A stretch of 62,000 nt of DNA from Zygnema cylindricum (Eukaryota > Streptophyta > Zygnematophyceae > Zygnematales > Zygnemataceae), in the NCBI GenBank assembly GCA_037447655.1, contig JBBHKE010003319.1, positions 1-62,000 on the forward strand, read 5' to 3'. The notes under the pieces were generated by a model. It made no database searches. It was not told the origin of the DNA and saw nothing but the letters and a program-made list of their open reading frames with translations. Below are positions 47,780 through 60,133 of the stretch, one piece after another. A program made the translations under genes and the position numbers. How positions within the stretch are numbered: the first letter of the stretch is position 1; the number at the start of each line of letters is the position of its first letter.

Positions 47780-48960
47780 CGTGATATAGCAATTCCTTAT
47801 TACCAAGCGGTGGGATAAAAGATACCAGAGTAGATTATCACAGGTAGCCACACTTCGGCAAGAAGTGGACCAGTCCTTCGCAACTATTTTTGCCAAGGAG
47901 AAAAAGCGTCGGTTAGAATCTTTGAAGGTTCCACCGATAAATAGAAAATTCTTTCGACAGGTGGTGCCATTATCAATTTCGGATTCTGGACTCCGAATAC
48001 TATGACTATTATCTGGAATTAGCTTAGACTTAGAGGCTGTATTGAAAGCAGGGTATAAAGTGGAATCTTATGTGGCCATGGAAATTTCTCCTGATAATCG
48101 GGCCGTCAGTGAACACAGACTACAACTGCTTCACCAATTGTATCCCCAACAACTTCCCATATCCGCCATCTGTAGATCTCACTGAAGCCTTCCCTACAAT
48201 AGAGACAATATCTTCGGACCCCATTTAGCTATGCTGGAGCAAGTAAATTTGGTAATAGAAGGATGGCCTTGTCAAGAATACTCTTTAACAGGGAAAGGCG
48301 AAGGGCATCAGGATAGTCAAAGTCAAACCTTCTTCAAGATGATCAAATTAATTTCCTAGCTCCAGCAATCTCAATACACACCAGTAGGGTACGTTTTGGA
48401 AAATATTCACCTAAGAGATGATAAAAGAAAACCGGTCACCAATACTTGGAACCAAGTTAAGTAGATTCTAGGGGCTCCACTCGTTTTCAATGTAGCACAA
48501 CTAAGATCTAAAGGTCACACAATTTGGGCTTAATGGACCAATGTGATACCTTTGTCAGTCCTAAACCAACTCCTACAAAACCACAATATAGATCCCTAAA
48601 TTACTTTGCAAAAAATTTTAGGGCCAAGGCGGATGGCCACTCTAGTAACCAAGGTTTATCGTCCGCCATTATTGCAATGCAACAAACTAGGAGCACTACG
48701 GCAAGCCTTACCAACCTTGATTTCTATCCCCAACAGCTATGCGTACCGGAAGAAAGCAGCTCAAATGATATTGGACAGCAAAAGTGGAGTTTGGAAACCA
48801 CCAATGGTGGAAGAACAAGAACAAGCAATGGGATTCAAACTGCCACCAAGGCAGCACCAGGTATTTCAGACCTCCAAAGATGTAGGCTACTAGGACACAA
48901 CATGGACCTCAATGTAATCAGATGGGTTTTAAAACATTCTCTTCCCTTTTATAGCCTACA
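47780..48960 (+). pseudogene. Element H cytosine-5 DNA methyltransferase domain, inactivated by stops
   Basis: One frame from about 47960 to 48850, then a +1 shift to 48960, reads as a compact C5-methyltransferase. Motif I region: SGLRIL.LLSGISLDLEAVL followed by VESYVAMEISPDNRAV. Motif IV: VIEGWPCQEYSLTGKG with the catalytic Cys codon at 48270-48272. Motif VI: GYVLENI with ENI at 48399-48407. Motif VIII: AQLRSKGHTIW.WTN near 48495-48543. A target-recognition part follows (ALPTLISIPNSYAYR, EEQEQAMGF). Motif IX/X: ISDLQRCRLLGHNMDLN near 48870-48915. Such enzymes transfer a methyl group from S-adenosylmethionine to C5 of cytosine. In-frame stops at 48003, about 48183, 48356, 48462, 48531 and 48597 rule out activity of this copy. 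It directly follows the protease. The family call is strong; the subfamily is not settled. Confidence 0.82.
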
Positions 48961-49149
48961 AAAGGGCTATCTACCTTCAAGCACCACGGTTGTTAGCAGT
49001 ACAGGCCAACTTGCAACTTAAGGGGGGGAGGGAGGGAAAGAAATATATTTTATCATCAAAATTGTCAGTCCCAACATTCCACCCAAATCAAGGGATTCCT
49101 CATTGGGGAGGAGCGGAGGCTCAGAACGGGACAGCTAAGCGGAAGTTGT
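48961..49149 (+). other. Tail of element H copy 2 after the methyltransferase
   Basis: About 190 bp follow the last methyltransferase motif before the LTR of element E begins. I see no RT motif in it, so the pol of element H is either truncated here or lies outside this window. Confidence 0.4.
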
Positions 49150-50152
49150 TGCAATTTTGTGTCCTCCATTGGACTACAAAATTTATAAAGCCTCTAGATA
49201 GTTTTAACTAACCCACTTCAAGCCACAACCACTGCTGCCCAAAAAGGCAAATTGACAATCTGAATACACCCTTTTGCAGCCTGGACGCCCCTGAGTTCTT
49301 AGGAAAATAATCACTGAAAACGTCCAACCAACCAATTAATTATGAGGTGTAAAGATGCCAAGTTTATACAAACTCTCAAAGGGAGAGAGGTCACTACCTA
49401 CCAAAATCTCTAAGTCCTAAACCCCTCTCACAACCCCTATCTACTGACGTATGAACCAATCAAATGACTATAGGGTACAAAAGGTACTACGACCGATGTA
49501 CTTTCTGTACAGCCTGTGTACGATAAGGCCTTTGAGTGGATGCTTGTCCATATTTAACGCGTCCTTATATTCTTCGGAACTCCTGCGACCAAAAGTCATC
49601 CCTCCACATGGCGCCAAGTCATGCCACGTTGATAAACCCCAAAATGACCATTCCGCGATCTCGAGAATGATATATGCCATCGGATGAAATCCGACATTAA
49701 ATATCGGCCGTCGAAACAAATGTCTGATTCAGTTATTTCGTGCGAAATAATATTCACACTATATAACACTTGTATCTATGTTCATTTGTTCTTCATTGCG
49801 TTAATTGAATTCATGGTCTTAACACTGTTTAAATAATGATCAAACCTAATGTGTCCTAACGGACTTGTACGACAAACTGGTTAGCGCTAACGGCTACGCC
49901 GCTCTCTGTCGGTCAGAGGTTCGAGTCTTGCCGGACTTAACCTTTGTTTGAGAGTGACATAAGTCACTCTTTAGTCTTTCTTGCGGAGCTAGGACAGCCA
50001 TGGCTCAACCACCTTCTCTATCCCTCAATGAGTACAACAAGTATGGTGGGTAGAGAGACGAGGTGGAGGCAGGCTATCCGCCTTTTTCTTTTCCTATTTT
50101 TACTAAACTACTTAGACCTAGATAATACCATATAAATCTAATAATTTCAACA
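49150..50152 (-). repeat. 3' LTR of element E (1,003 bp)
   Basis: Same family as the element A LTRs: starts TGTTGAAATT and ends AATTGCA on the minus strand. It carries the TATA-like block near 49757, the tRNA-like block near 49865-49940 and the in-LTR codons ATG-GAG-GAC-ACA-AAA-TTG. Confidence 0.88.
49865..49940 (+). repeat. tRNA-like block inside the LTR (copy 3)
   Basis: TGGTTAGCGC and the B box GGTTCGAGTC occur at the same LTR position as in the element A LTRs. The stems do not pair as in a tRNA. Confidence 0.45.
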
Positions 50153-53100
50153 CTCTCCTTATTTTGTAGTCCAACTTTAACTTCAGTCCACACTTTTCTC
50201 TACAATACTTTAACTCGGGAGAAGGCACCGGTTTTGTCATCATATCAGCCACCATGTCCTCATATAGTTTATATACAAGATTCACAATCTTATTCTCAAC
50301 TTTTTCTCTCACAAAACTCAACTTTATGTCCATATGCTTAGCTTTGAAATGATGCTTTGGATTAGCTCCAATTGCGATGGCAGATTGATTATCACAAAAC
50401 ACTTCATGCACCCCCTTATTCATATACCCTAGTTCTTGCATCAAGGACTTCACCCACATCAACTCTTTCACAGCAAAACAAGAGGACATGTACTCAGCCT
50501 CCATAGTAGACTGAGCAACCACCTTTTGTTGCTTATTGTTCCAGCAGTGAGCACCTTCCCCCACATATAACACATACTTAGAAGTGCATCTTCTCAAAGG
50601 TGCGTCCCAATAGCTAGCATCACTCGAAGTTGTGATGTCAGTGTGGTACCATCCCAAATGCAACCATAACTCTCTAATTCCCACTAGATATCTCATGACT
50701 CTCTTTGCTGCCTCCTTGTCTCTCTTCCTAGGATCATTAAGGCTCCTACTAAGTACTCCAACTGTTGCCGCTATGGCCGGCCTGGTACACTTTATAAAAT
50801 AGATCAATCTTCCTATGACCTCTCTATAAGGGATGGACTTCATAAACTCTCTCTCCTCTGGACTCATCTGATCATCTAAGAGCATCACTCCTTCTACACT
50901 CCCATTACTTATTTATTTCAAGTCCATGGGAGTGGTACATCTGTTTTTCTTTTCGATCTGGAATTTTTGAAGCATATTACCTATTTCTTCTTTCTGAGTA
51001 AGTCTGATAATCCTTTTCCCCCTATCTCTCTCCATTTGGATCTCCAAAATGTATTTTCCCTCACCTAGATCCTTTTTATCAAATCGGCTTCTAAGATATT
51101 TTTTTAGCCTATAAATCTTTACCAAAGACTTACTGAGTATAATCAGATCATCCACATAGATTGCAATAAAAATAACACCATTCTCATCCTTAAACATATA
51201 GATAGAATGGTCAGAACTTATTCTGATATATCCCAGACTGGTGAAAAACTCATCTAGTTTCTTATTCCATTGTCGTGGAGCTTGATTCAGTCCATATAAG
51301 GACTTTATGAGTATGCACACTTCCTCTTTTCTCCTTCCTCCACAAATCCCTTTGGTTGCCTCGTGAAAATCTCTTCCTCTAACTCACCATTAAGACAGGC
51401 AGTCTTAATATCCATCTGGTGTATTTCCATGTCTTCCGCTGTTGCCAGATTGAGGAGAATCCTTACTGGCGGGAACCGAACAATTCGAGCAAATGTCTCC
51501 TCATAGTCATCCCTCCTTTTGGGTGAACCCCTTTGCTACCAGTCGAGCCTTATATCTCCCAATGGTGTTATTTGGGTTCATTTTTAGTTTAAATGCCCAT
51601 TTACAACATATCGGATTATGTCTAGAGGATAATCTGCTAGTTCCCAAGTATTTGCTTCCATGATAGAAGCCATCTTATCATTTATAGCTCTAATTCATCT
51701 TTCTTTCTTCGAACTTTTTACAGCCTCCGAGTATGACTGAGGCTCATCTACGTTAGATAGCTTTGTTACCTTGTGAGCCGCCGGTTTTTTCTTGGATCCT
51801 TTTGCAAATCCTTCTCCCCCCTTTAAACTCCAAAGTAGGGATGGAGTGAAGTCTTAGATTTCTTCTTACTAACTTATCGGCTCCCGTATCCGTAGAATTC
51901 AGTTCCTGTCCCTCCTCTTCTGTCTCCTCAAAGTCCATAGGAATATGTGAGGTTTCCGGTGGATTACGTGTGTCTTGGATGTCCCTTGAATCTGCAATCC
52001 CAGTTTCACTCATGTTATTTTCGGGAAGGATGGAGTCCTCCTCACCATCAGACTCAAATTTGATTCTAAGCTTTTTGGTATATTTAAAAGGGTCAAATGA
52101 CTTCATTTCATCCATGACAACTAGGTGTTTGACCAGAATGATATCTCTCTTTGCTATGTCATACACTCTATATCCCTTGATATCCTCATCTTATCGTACA
52201 AAGCATTCAGGTTTTCCCTTAGCATCTAGTTTCCATTTTTTCCTATCCATGTGAAGACTGTAAACTTGGTTACCGAATACTTTAAGGTGGGAGATATCCG
52301 GTTTTCTTCCCACCCACCTCTCATAACGTATCATTCCCTTTACAACTGAGGTAATGACTCTATTATTAATGTAGTTGGCAAAGTTCATGGCCTCTGCCCA
52401 AAATTTCTTTCCTTTTTTCTCATCGGCCAACATACTATATACACTATCTCTTAGTGTTCGGTTCAACCTCTTAGCTACCCCATTTTGTTCCGGGTTATAT
52501 GGTACAGTTTTTTGGTGCTGAACTCCCTCATCTCTCAAATACTCCTCAAACTGTTTAGAGGTATATTCCCCCCAATTAACACTCTTTATTCTTTAAATGG
52601 GGGTTCCATGCAACTTCTCAGTCCAGGATTTATATTCTTTGAAGTAAGTTGATATCTAAGACTTTATTTTTAGGAAGTAGACTCTAGAGTATCTAGACTA
52701 GTCATCAATTATTATCATCAAAAACCTTTTTCCTCCAACCGAAGGTACTTTTTCAAGTCTCCAGATATATTTTTGTACCAGATCTAGTATTTTCTCACCT
52801 CTATATGTGGCGGCTTTGGGAAAGGGAATTCTGTGAGACTTATCTAGGGCACAACCACTACAATCATCCATCACTTCATTATCCCCAAACTGAATGCCAT
52901 CTATACCCCAAGCTTTTTCATTTCCCTCAACCTATCAAATTGCACATGCCCGAATAGCTTATGTCAAATAATCAACTTTGGAACAACAACATAGTATGCA
53001 TTCTTCTTTTCATTAATCACGTTAAGCCTAAACATACCTTGACTACCTTTATCTTTCGTGAAGTAAATTTCAACGCTATACTTAGCTATAAAGATTCCCT

Positions 53101-53926
53101 TTCTAGTGAAGGTATCAAACTCTTTGTCATCTACAACGTAGAGACAAGATTTTTACTCAGCCGAGGTATATAGAGTACATCTGAGAAGGTGAGTATGGAA
53201 GTCTTTCCCTCCTCTAAGACTTTCAGATAAACTGATCCCACTTGATTTGTAGTAACCACTCTCCCATCCCTATACTCTATCTCTAGAGTAGAGATATCTC
53301 CTAGCTTAATGAAGAGTTATTTATCACGTCCCATATGTATGGATGCACCTGGGTCGATGATCCATCTTTCCTGTGGAGCTTATTGAATTGCTCCAAGGGC
53401 ACACTTCTGTCTCTGAGGGATCTTCTTCGCCTCCAGACTCTTTTCAATAACAAGCTCTTTATCCTCCACAAAGGACTCGTCCTCGGTTTGTCCTCCAACT
53501 TTTGTGACCACAAGTGCCTTTTTCTTCTCTCCAGAAAAATCTCCTCTACAGTTCTCTTTGAGCCTCATCTCCGACAGCTTGATAAAATCCACAATAAAGT
53601 GTCTCAACTTTTTTGCAAGAATGACAAATGCCCTTTTGAGGCCTTGGTCCTCCACATTGATCTCTTTCCCCTTTGAATGTTTTCTTCGGATCCTTCCCCC
53701 ATCGTTCCCCTCCTGCAACTAGAGCTTGAATGCTCTTTCCTCATCTCTTAATCTCCATTGTGATTTCCTGCACAAGTATCATCCACTCTATTCCACTTCC
53801 AAATACTATTAATTATTTCATGTACTCGGTACACTATGTTCTCGAACTCGTCTGGTAACTACATGATGAGAAAGTTAACTTTCATCTTCATTGTAAAATC
53901 TTCATTGTGGGCACCCTCGAGGGCGG
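50153..53926 (-). pseudogene. Element E gag-pol, internally deleted
   Basis: Read leftward it is a close relative of element A. RNase H is at 50888-50118 (VFCDNQSAIAIGA, KHMDIKLSFVRE) and RT at 51320-50913 with YVDD. The integrase end is at 52538-52191 (EQNGVAKRLNRT, with Lys where the catalytic Glu is expected). Protease near 53350 reads IDPGAS. Most of the N-terminal half of gag is missing: the frame jumps from the VNTLIM region to only about 20 bp of gag start at the LTR. The internal region is about 560 bp shorter than in A. Confidence 0.88.
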
Positions 53927-54934
53927 TGCAATTATGTGTCCTCCATTGGACTACAAAATACAGGAAGCTATTAGATAGTGTTTAACTTACCCACTTCAAG
54001 CCACAATCACTGCTGCCCAAGATGGCAAACTGACAAATTGACTTCACTCGTGTGCAGCTTGGACTCCTCAGAGTATGTAGCAAAGAGAATCACTAAAAAT
54101 GGCAAACTAGCTGATAAGTTATGAGCCGGCAAAAATGCCAATTTTATACAAAGCTCTCTTAGAGAATGAAGACGATCTACCAGATTTTCCAAAGTCCTAG
54201 ATCCCTCTCACTACCCTTATCTACTGAAGTACAGACCTATCACGTGAGTGTATAGTACAGAAAGGTACAATGGCCGGTGTCCTTTTTATACGGCATGTGT
54301 ACGACAAGGCCACTAAGTAGACGCGTGTCACTTTCCACTCGGATGTATATTCCACGGAATTCTCGAGACCAAATATCATCTCTCCACGTGGCGCCAAGTC
54401 ATGCCACGTCCATAAACGTCAAAGTGACCATTCCGCGATCTCGGTAGTGATATGCGCCGTCGGATTTAATCACACATTAAATGTCGACCGTTGAAACATA
54501 TGTCTGATTCATTTGATTCGTGCGAAATTACGTCCGCACTGAAATACTTTAACTAGTTCTATGTTCCTTTGTTCACACTTCAGTAAATCAGTTTCAGGAT
54601 CATGTATTAGTTTAAATACATATCACACCCTATGTATTTTAACGGGCTTCACGACAAACTGGTTAGAGCTACCGGCTGCGCTGTACTCTACCGGTCGGAG
54701 GTTCGAGTCATGACGGACTCAACCTTTTGTTTGAGAGTGACATTTGTCACTCTTTAGTCCTGCTTGTAGAACTAAGGCAACCATGACTTAACCACCCTCT
54801 CTAACCTTCAGTGACTACAACAAGTATGAGGGCTAAAGAGAGGAGGTGAAGACTGGTTGTCTACCTTTTTTTTTCCCTTTTATACTAACCTATTTAAACC
54901 TAGAAAATACTCTAGAAATCAATAAATTTCAACA
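53927..54934 (-). repeat. LTR shared by elements E and F (1,008 bp)
   Basis: It is the 5' LTR of element E and, at 54935, abuts the polypurine tract of the next element, so it also serves as the 3' LTR of F. The tRNA-like block is near 54650-54722. The in-LTR gag codons end in TAA here (ATG-GAG-GAC-ACA-TAA). The TATA-like block is lost. Confidence 0.88.
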
Positions 54935-57911
54935 CTCCCCTTATTTTTTAATCTAGTTTTAACTTTGATTTTTGTCCACATTTTTCTCTACAATATTTCA
55001 ATTTAGGGGTTAGCACTGGTTTTGTCATCATATCAGCCACCATTTCCTCATCGAATCTATTTACAAGATTCACAATCTTTTTCTCAACCTTTTCCCTCAC
55101 AAAACTCAAACGTATATCCATGTGCTTAGCTTTGAAATGATGTTTTGGATTAGCTGAAATTGCAATGGCAGCTTGATTATCACAAAACACTTCATGCACT
55201 CCCTCCTTCATATACCCCAGTTCTTGCAACAACAACTTGACCCACATCAATTCTTTCACAGCAGAACAAGAGTCCATGTACTCAACCTCCATAGTAGACT
55301 GAGCAACCACTTTTGGTTGCTTACTGCTCGAACAGCAAGCACCTTCCCCCACATACAACATATACCCAGAAGTGCATCTCCTCTTAGGTGCGTCCCCATT
55401 ACTGGCATCACTCCAAGTAGTGTTGTCAGTGTACTCCCCTCCCAAATGCAACTATAACTCTTTGGTTCCCACCAGATATCTCATGACTCTCTTGGCTGCC
55501 TCCCAGTCTCTCTTCTTAGGATCATTAAGACTCCTAGTGAGTAACTCCTGTTGCTATATCTGGCCTGGTACTGTTCATAAAATAGATCAAACTTCCTACG
55601 ACCTGTTTGTAAGGGATAGACTTCAAAAACCTTTCTCACCTCTGGACTCATCTGTTCATCTAAGATCATCACTCCTCCTTCTACACTCATATCACTTACT
55701 TTCTTCAAGTCCATGGGAGTCGTACAACTGTTTGTATTATCAATATGGAATTTCTCAATCATATTATTTATTTCTTCTTTCTGAGTAAGTTTGATAATCC
55801 TTTTCCCCCTATCTCTCTCCTTTGGATCCCCAAATCGTATTTTGCCTCACCTAAATCCTTCATATCAAATCTGCCTCTAAGATTTTTCTTAAGCCTATTG
55901 ATCTATTCCAAAGACTTACTGAGCACAAATAGATCATCTACATAAATTGCAATAAAAATGACACCATTCTCATCCTCAAACATATAGATAGAATGGTCAA
56001 AACCCCAGACCGGTGAGAAACGCATCTAATTTCTTATTCCACTGTCGGGGAGCTAGCTTTAGTCCACATAAGGAATTGATGAGCTTGCACACTTTGCTCT
56101 CTTCTCCTTCCTCCACAAATCCCTCTGGTTGCCTCATGAATTTCTCTTCCTCTAATTTTGCATTAAGAAAGGCAATGTTAATATCCTTCTGGTGGATTTC
56201 CGTGTCTTCTGCTGCTGCTAGAACGAGGAGAATCCTTACTGATGGGAACCAAAAATTTAGAGCAAAGGTCTCCTCATAGTCAATCCCCTGTTTTTTGGTA
56301 AACCCCTTCGCTACCAATCGAGCCTTATATCTCTCAATGGTATTATTTGGGTTCAGTTTTAGTTTAAATACCCATTTACATCCAATAGGTTTTCTATCTG
56401 GAGGACAATCTGCTAGTTCCCAAGTATTTGCTTCCATGATAGAAGCCATCCCATCATTTATGGTTCTAATCCATCTTTTTTTTTATGGACTATTTACTGC
56501 CTCCGAGTATGACTTAGGCTCATATGGGTGAGATAGCTTAGTTACCTTATGCGCGGCCTGTTTTTCCTGTATTCTTTTGCTGCTCTTTCTCCCTCCCTCA
56601 AACTCCGAAGTTGGAATGGATGGAAGTCTTGGATTTCTCCTCACTGTCTCATCGACTCCCCTATCTATGGAAGCTGGTTCTGGTCCCACTTTTTCTATCT
56701 CCTCGAAGCCCATAGGAGTATGTGAGGTTTCCGGTGAGTCTCCTGTATCTTGGATCTCCCTTAAATCTGCAATCACGGCTTCACTCATATCCCTTTCGGG
56801 AACGACCGAGTCCTCCTCACTTTCGGACTCAATTCTATTTCTTATCTTCTTTGTATATTTGAAAGGGTCAAATGACTTACCTTCATCCATGAAAACTAGG
56901 TGTTTAACCATAATGATATCTTACTTTGCTAAGTCATATAGTGTATTTCCCGTAACATCCTCATCATACCCCACAAAGTATCTAGGTATTCCCTTAGGAT
57001 CTAGTTTCCAGGTTTTCCTATCCGTGTCAAGACTGTAAACATGGCTACTGAATTCTTTAAGGTGTGAGATATCAGGTTTCCTTCCAATCACATCTCATAA
57101 GGTGTCACTCCCTTTACAAGTGAGGTAAGGGCTTTATTTTTATTGTAGTTGGCAGAGTTCATTGCTTCTGCCCAAAATCTCTTTCCTATTTTCTTGTCGG
57201 CCAACATACTGCTTACAATATCTCCTAATTTTCGATTCAACCTCTCATCCACCCCATTTTGTTCCGGGTTATATGTTACGGTTTTCTGGTGCTGCACTCC
57301 CTCATCTCTCAATTATTCTTCAAACTGGTTAGAGGTATATTCTCCCCCATAATCACTCGTTATTCTCTTAATGGGGGTTTCATGCAACTTTTAACTCCAT
57401 GCTTTATATTCTTTGAAGTAAGTTGATGCTTCAGACTTTGTTTTTAGAAAGTAGACCCTAGAGTTTCTAGACCACTCATCAGTTATTGTCATCATGAACC
57501 TCTTTCCTTTAACCGAAGGTACTTTTGCAAGTTTCTAAATATCTGTGTGGACCAAATCTAATACTTTCTCACCTCTATATGTGACGCCTTTGGGAAAGGG
57601 AAGTCTGTGAGCCTTACCTTGTGCAAAACCATTACAATCATCCATCATTTCATTATCCCCAAATTGAATGCCTTCTACTACCCCAAAATTTTTCATTTCC
57701 TTCAACCTATCAAAATGCACATATTTCAACAGCTTATGCCAAATAATCAACTTAGGAACTCCGACATAGTAAGCATTTTTCTTTTCATTACTCAGGTTAA
57801 GCCTAAACATTCCTTAGCTACCCTTATCTGCCATGAAGTAAACTTTATCCCCATACTTAGCTGTAAATACTCCCTTTCTAGTGAAGGTATCAAACTCTTT
57901 GTCATCTAACT
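54935..57911 (-). pseudogene. Element F, protease end to RNase H
   Basis: Read leftward from 57911 to 54935: the end of the protease/pre-integrase region (KEFDTFTRKGVFTA), integrase zinc region (HKLLKYVHFDRL), integrase core with VDERLNRK (Glu kept), RT with YVDD near 55940, and RNase H at 55451-54948. It is of the element A family. Its upstream half is replaced at 57911 by element G sequence, so it has no gag of its own. Confidence 0.88.
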
Positions 57912-60133
57912 GTGAAATATCTTGATTTTGGCCTGTCCATCTCTCATAAGGAGTTTGGCCTTTTACTGCCAAAGTAAGAACTTTATTCTAAAGATAATTA
58001 GCACAGATCATTGTTTCTGCCCAGAATCTCTTTCCTATCTTCTATTCGACAACGTTATTTTAGTACTATCACGTAGTGTTCTATTCAACCTCTTGGCTAC
58101 ACCATTCTGCTCAAGATTTTTGGGGACTCTCTTTTGAAATTGCACTCTTTCTTATCTCAAAAAATCCTCAATTTGATTTGAGGTATATTCTCCCCCATTA
58201 TCACTCCTTACTCTCTTAATTGAGGTTTCATGAAGTTTCTCACTTCACGGTTTATATTCTTTAAAAACCCGTGTAGCCTCTAATTCATGTTTCATAAAGT
58301 ACACTTTATAATATCGAGACCAATCGTCAGTGATTGTCATCATAAATCTTTTACCCCCGGGTGAAAACACTTTGGACGGTCCCGAAATATCAGTGTGTAC
58401 CAAGTCTTAAAACTTTTCTCCTTTATAAGTGTCTTCTTTTGGGAAGGGTTACCTGTGTGCCTTACTTTGAGCTCAACCACTACAGTCACTTATGTTTTCA
58501 CTTTCTCCAAACTAAATTCCTTTCACTATTCCCATCTTTTTCATTTCTTTCAACTTATCTACATGCACATGTCGAAGCCTCTTATGCCAAAACATAATAA
58601 TATAAACACCTGCATAATAAAGTCTTTTCTTTTCATTGCTTAAAATCAGCCTAAACATCCATTGGCTACCTTTTTCATAAGTGAAATAAACTTTCTCCTC
58701 AAAGTTAGCAGTAAAGGTTCCCTTTGTAGTGCTAGTCTCAAAACCCATATCATCTAACACAGACGTTGTGATAAGGTTTTTTTTTACCTCTAGAATAAAC
58801 AACACATCAGAGAATGTCACTATGGATGTGTTTCCCTCCACTAAGACTTTTAGATCTACTAATCCCACCATAGTAGTGACTACTCTCCCATCCCCATACT
58901 CTATCTCTACGATGGGAATCTTTCTCATCTTAGTGAACAAGTGTTTGTCCTTACACATGTGCATGGAGGCAGCCGAATCCACAACCCAACCTCTTTCACC
59001 TTTTAATCCTCCGAAGACACATTTTTGATTTCGTGGAATTTTGACCTCGGTCTTCATCACCAACTCCTCATCCAACAATAGCTCATTGTCCTCGTCCTCG
59101 GATTCCTCTTCATGTACCTACGTCACAAGAGCCTTTTTCTTTCCTCTCAAATATAGACCGATCTGCCCCTCTTTTAACATTAGTTTGGTTAGCTTAGTGC
59201 ACTCAGCCATATAGTGACCCGGTTTCTTACAAAATGACAGAGCCCCTTAGGAGCCCGTGAACCCAACACATCAGACTGATTTTTTTGCCACCCCCCTTCG
59301 TAGTTTCCAACCGGTTTTCTACAATCCTTCTTTCTCTATTTTGTCCTTACTGCCATGGCTTGCCCACTCTTTCCTCCTCTTCGAATCTCTATCGTATTCT
59401 CTCGAAGGAGAATCATCCTCACCACAGAATTCCATATCCACCTTGAGTCGCGCAAGTCCTGCACTCATTTAACTATATTATTGAACTCATCAGGTAACTT
59501 TATGAGCAAGTTGTTAACCTTTTCTTTTTCAGTTTCTACTTTTCCAACACTCTCTATTTCTATAAAAAGTGTTGCAAGCTCATTACAAAAATCCAACATC
59601 TTCCCCTTTTTGTATACAATTGCTTCTATTTTGTGATCAACCAACTGCTGTTGCTAAATTTTACCACTTTGGTACATCTCTATGAGAGCCACCCATAGAT
59701 CGGATGCCCTTTCTACCTGCAAATTAGGAGATGCAAGTCCTTGAGTAAGATGGCGGAGTATGAAGTGTTTTGCCGCCATATTATTGTAATCCCATTTATA
59801 AATATCATTTTTCCTCATTCCTCGAAACAAGCGACATGAGAGTCGATCTCGTTGCTATATAGGTGTTGCGATCGGTGTGATTTTCTCCTTTTCTTTCCCA
59901 TTGTCGATCAGAATACGCTCCCCATCCTCTCCTCCGGTGGAGCTGGATTTGCATTTTTTATAAACCTGATCCCTGCAAACCCCGAAAGATTACCGAGGCT
60001 GGATGGACGCCTCACTCGTCCACTCCCTATCCCCCAAAACTTTTTCTCACATAGAGCTCCTATCATCATACTCTCCAAGTATATGAAGCCAGTTCCATTA
60101 AAGAAGGGTACCCTAGAGGGTGGGCCGATAACC
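57912..60133 (-). pseudogene. Element G, gag to integrase, fused to element F
   Basis: Read leftward. Gag starts at the LTR border (VIGPPSRVPFFNGTGFIYLE) and passes a CCHC knuckle near 59210 that has lost one base. Protease near 58985 reads VDSAAS. The zinc region is HKRLRHVHVDKL. The integrase core extends to about 57912 with VAKRLNRT near 58100 (Lys in place of the catalytic Glu). At 57912 it joins element F upstream of F's own integrase, so the combined element has two integrase regions. The sequence is clearly diverged from A, E and F. Confidence 0.85.

Noticed and set aside
47780-48960. Host methyltransferase gene captured by chance next to a retroelement
   Set aside because: The methyltransferase follows the protease in the same direction with no intron, poly(A) trace or flanking repeat border, so it reads as part of the element. 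A genome-wide search for other copies is still needed to confirm this.
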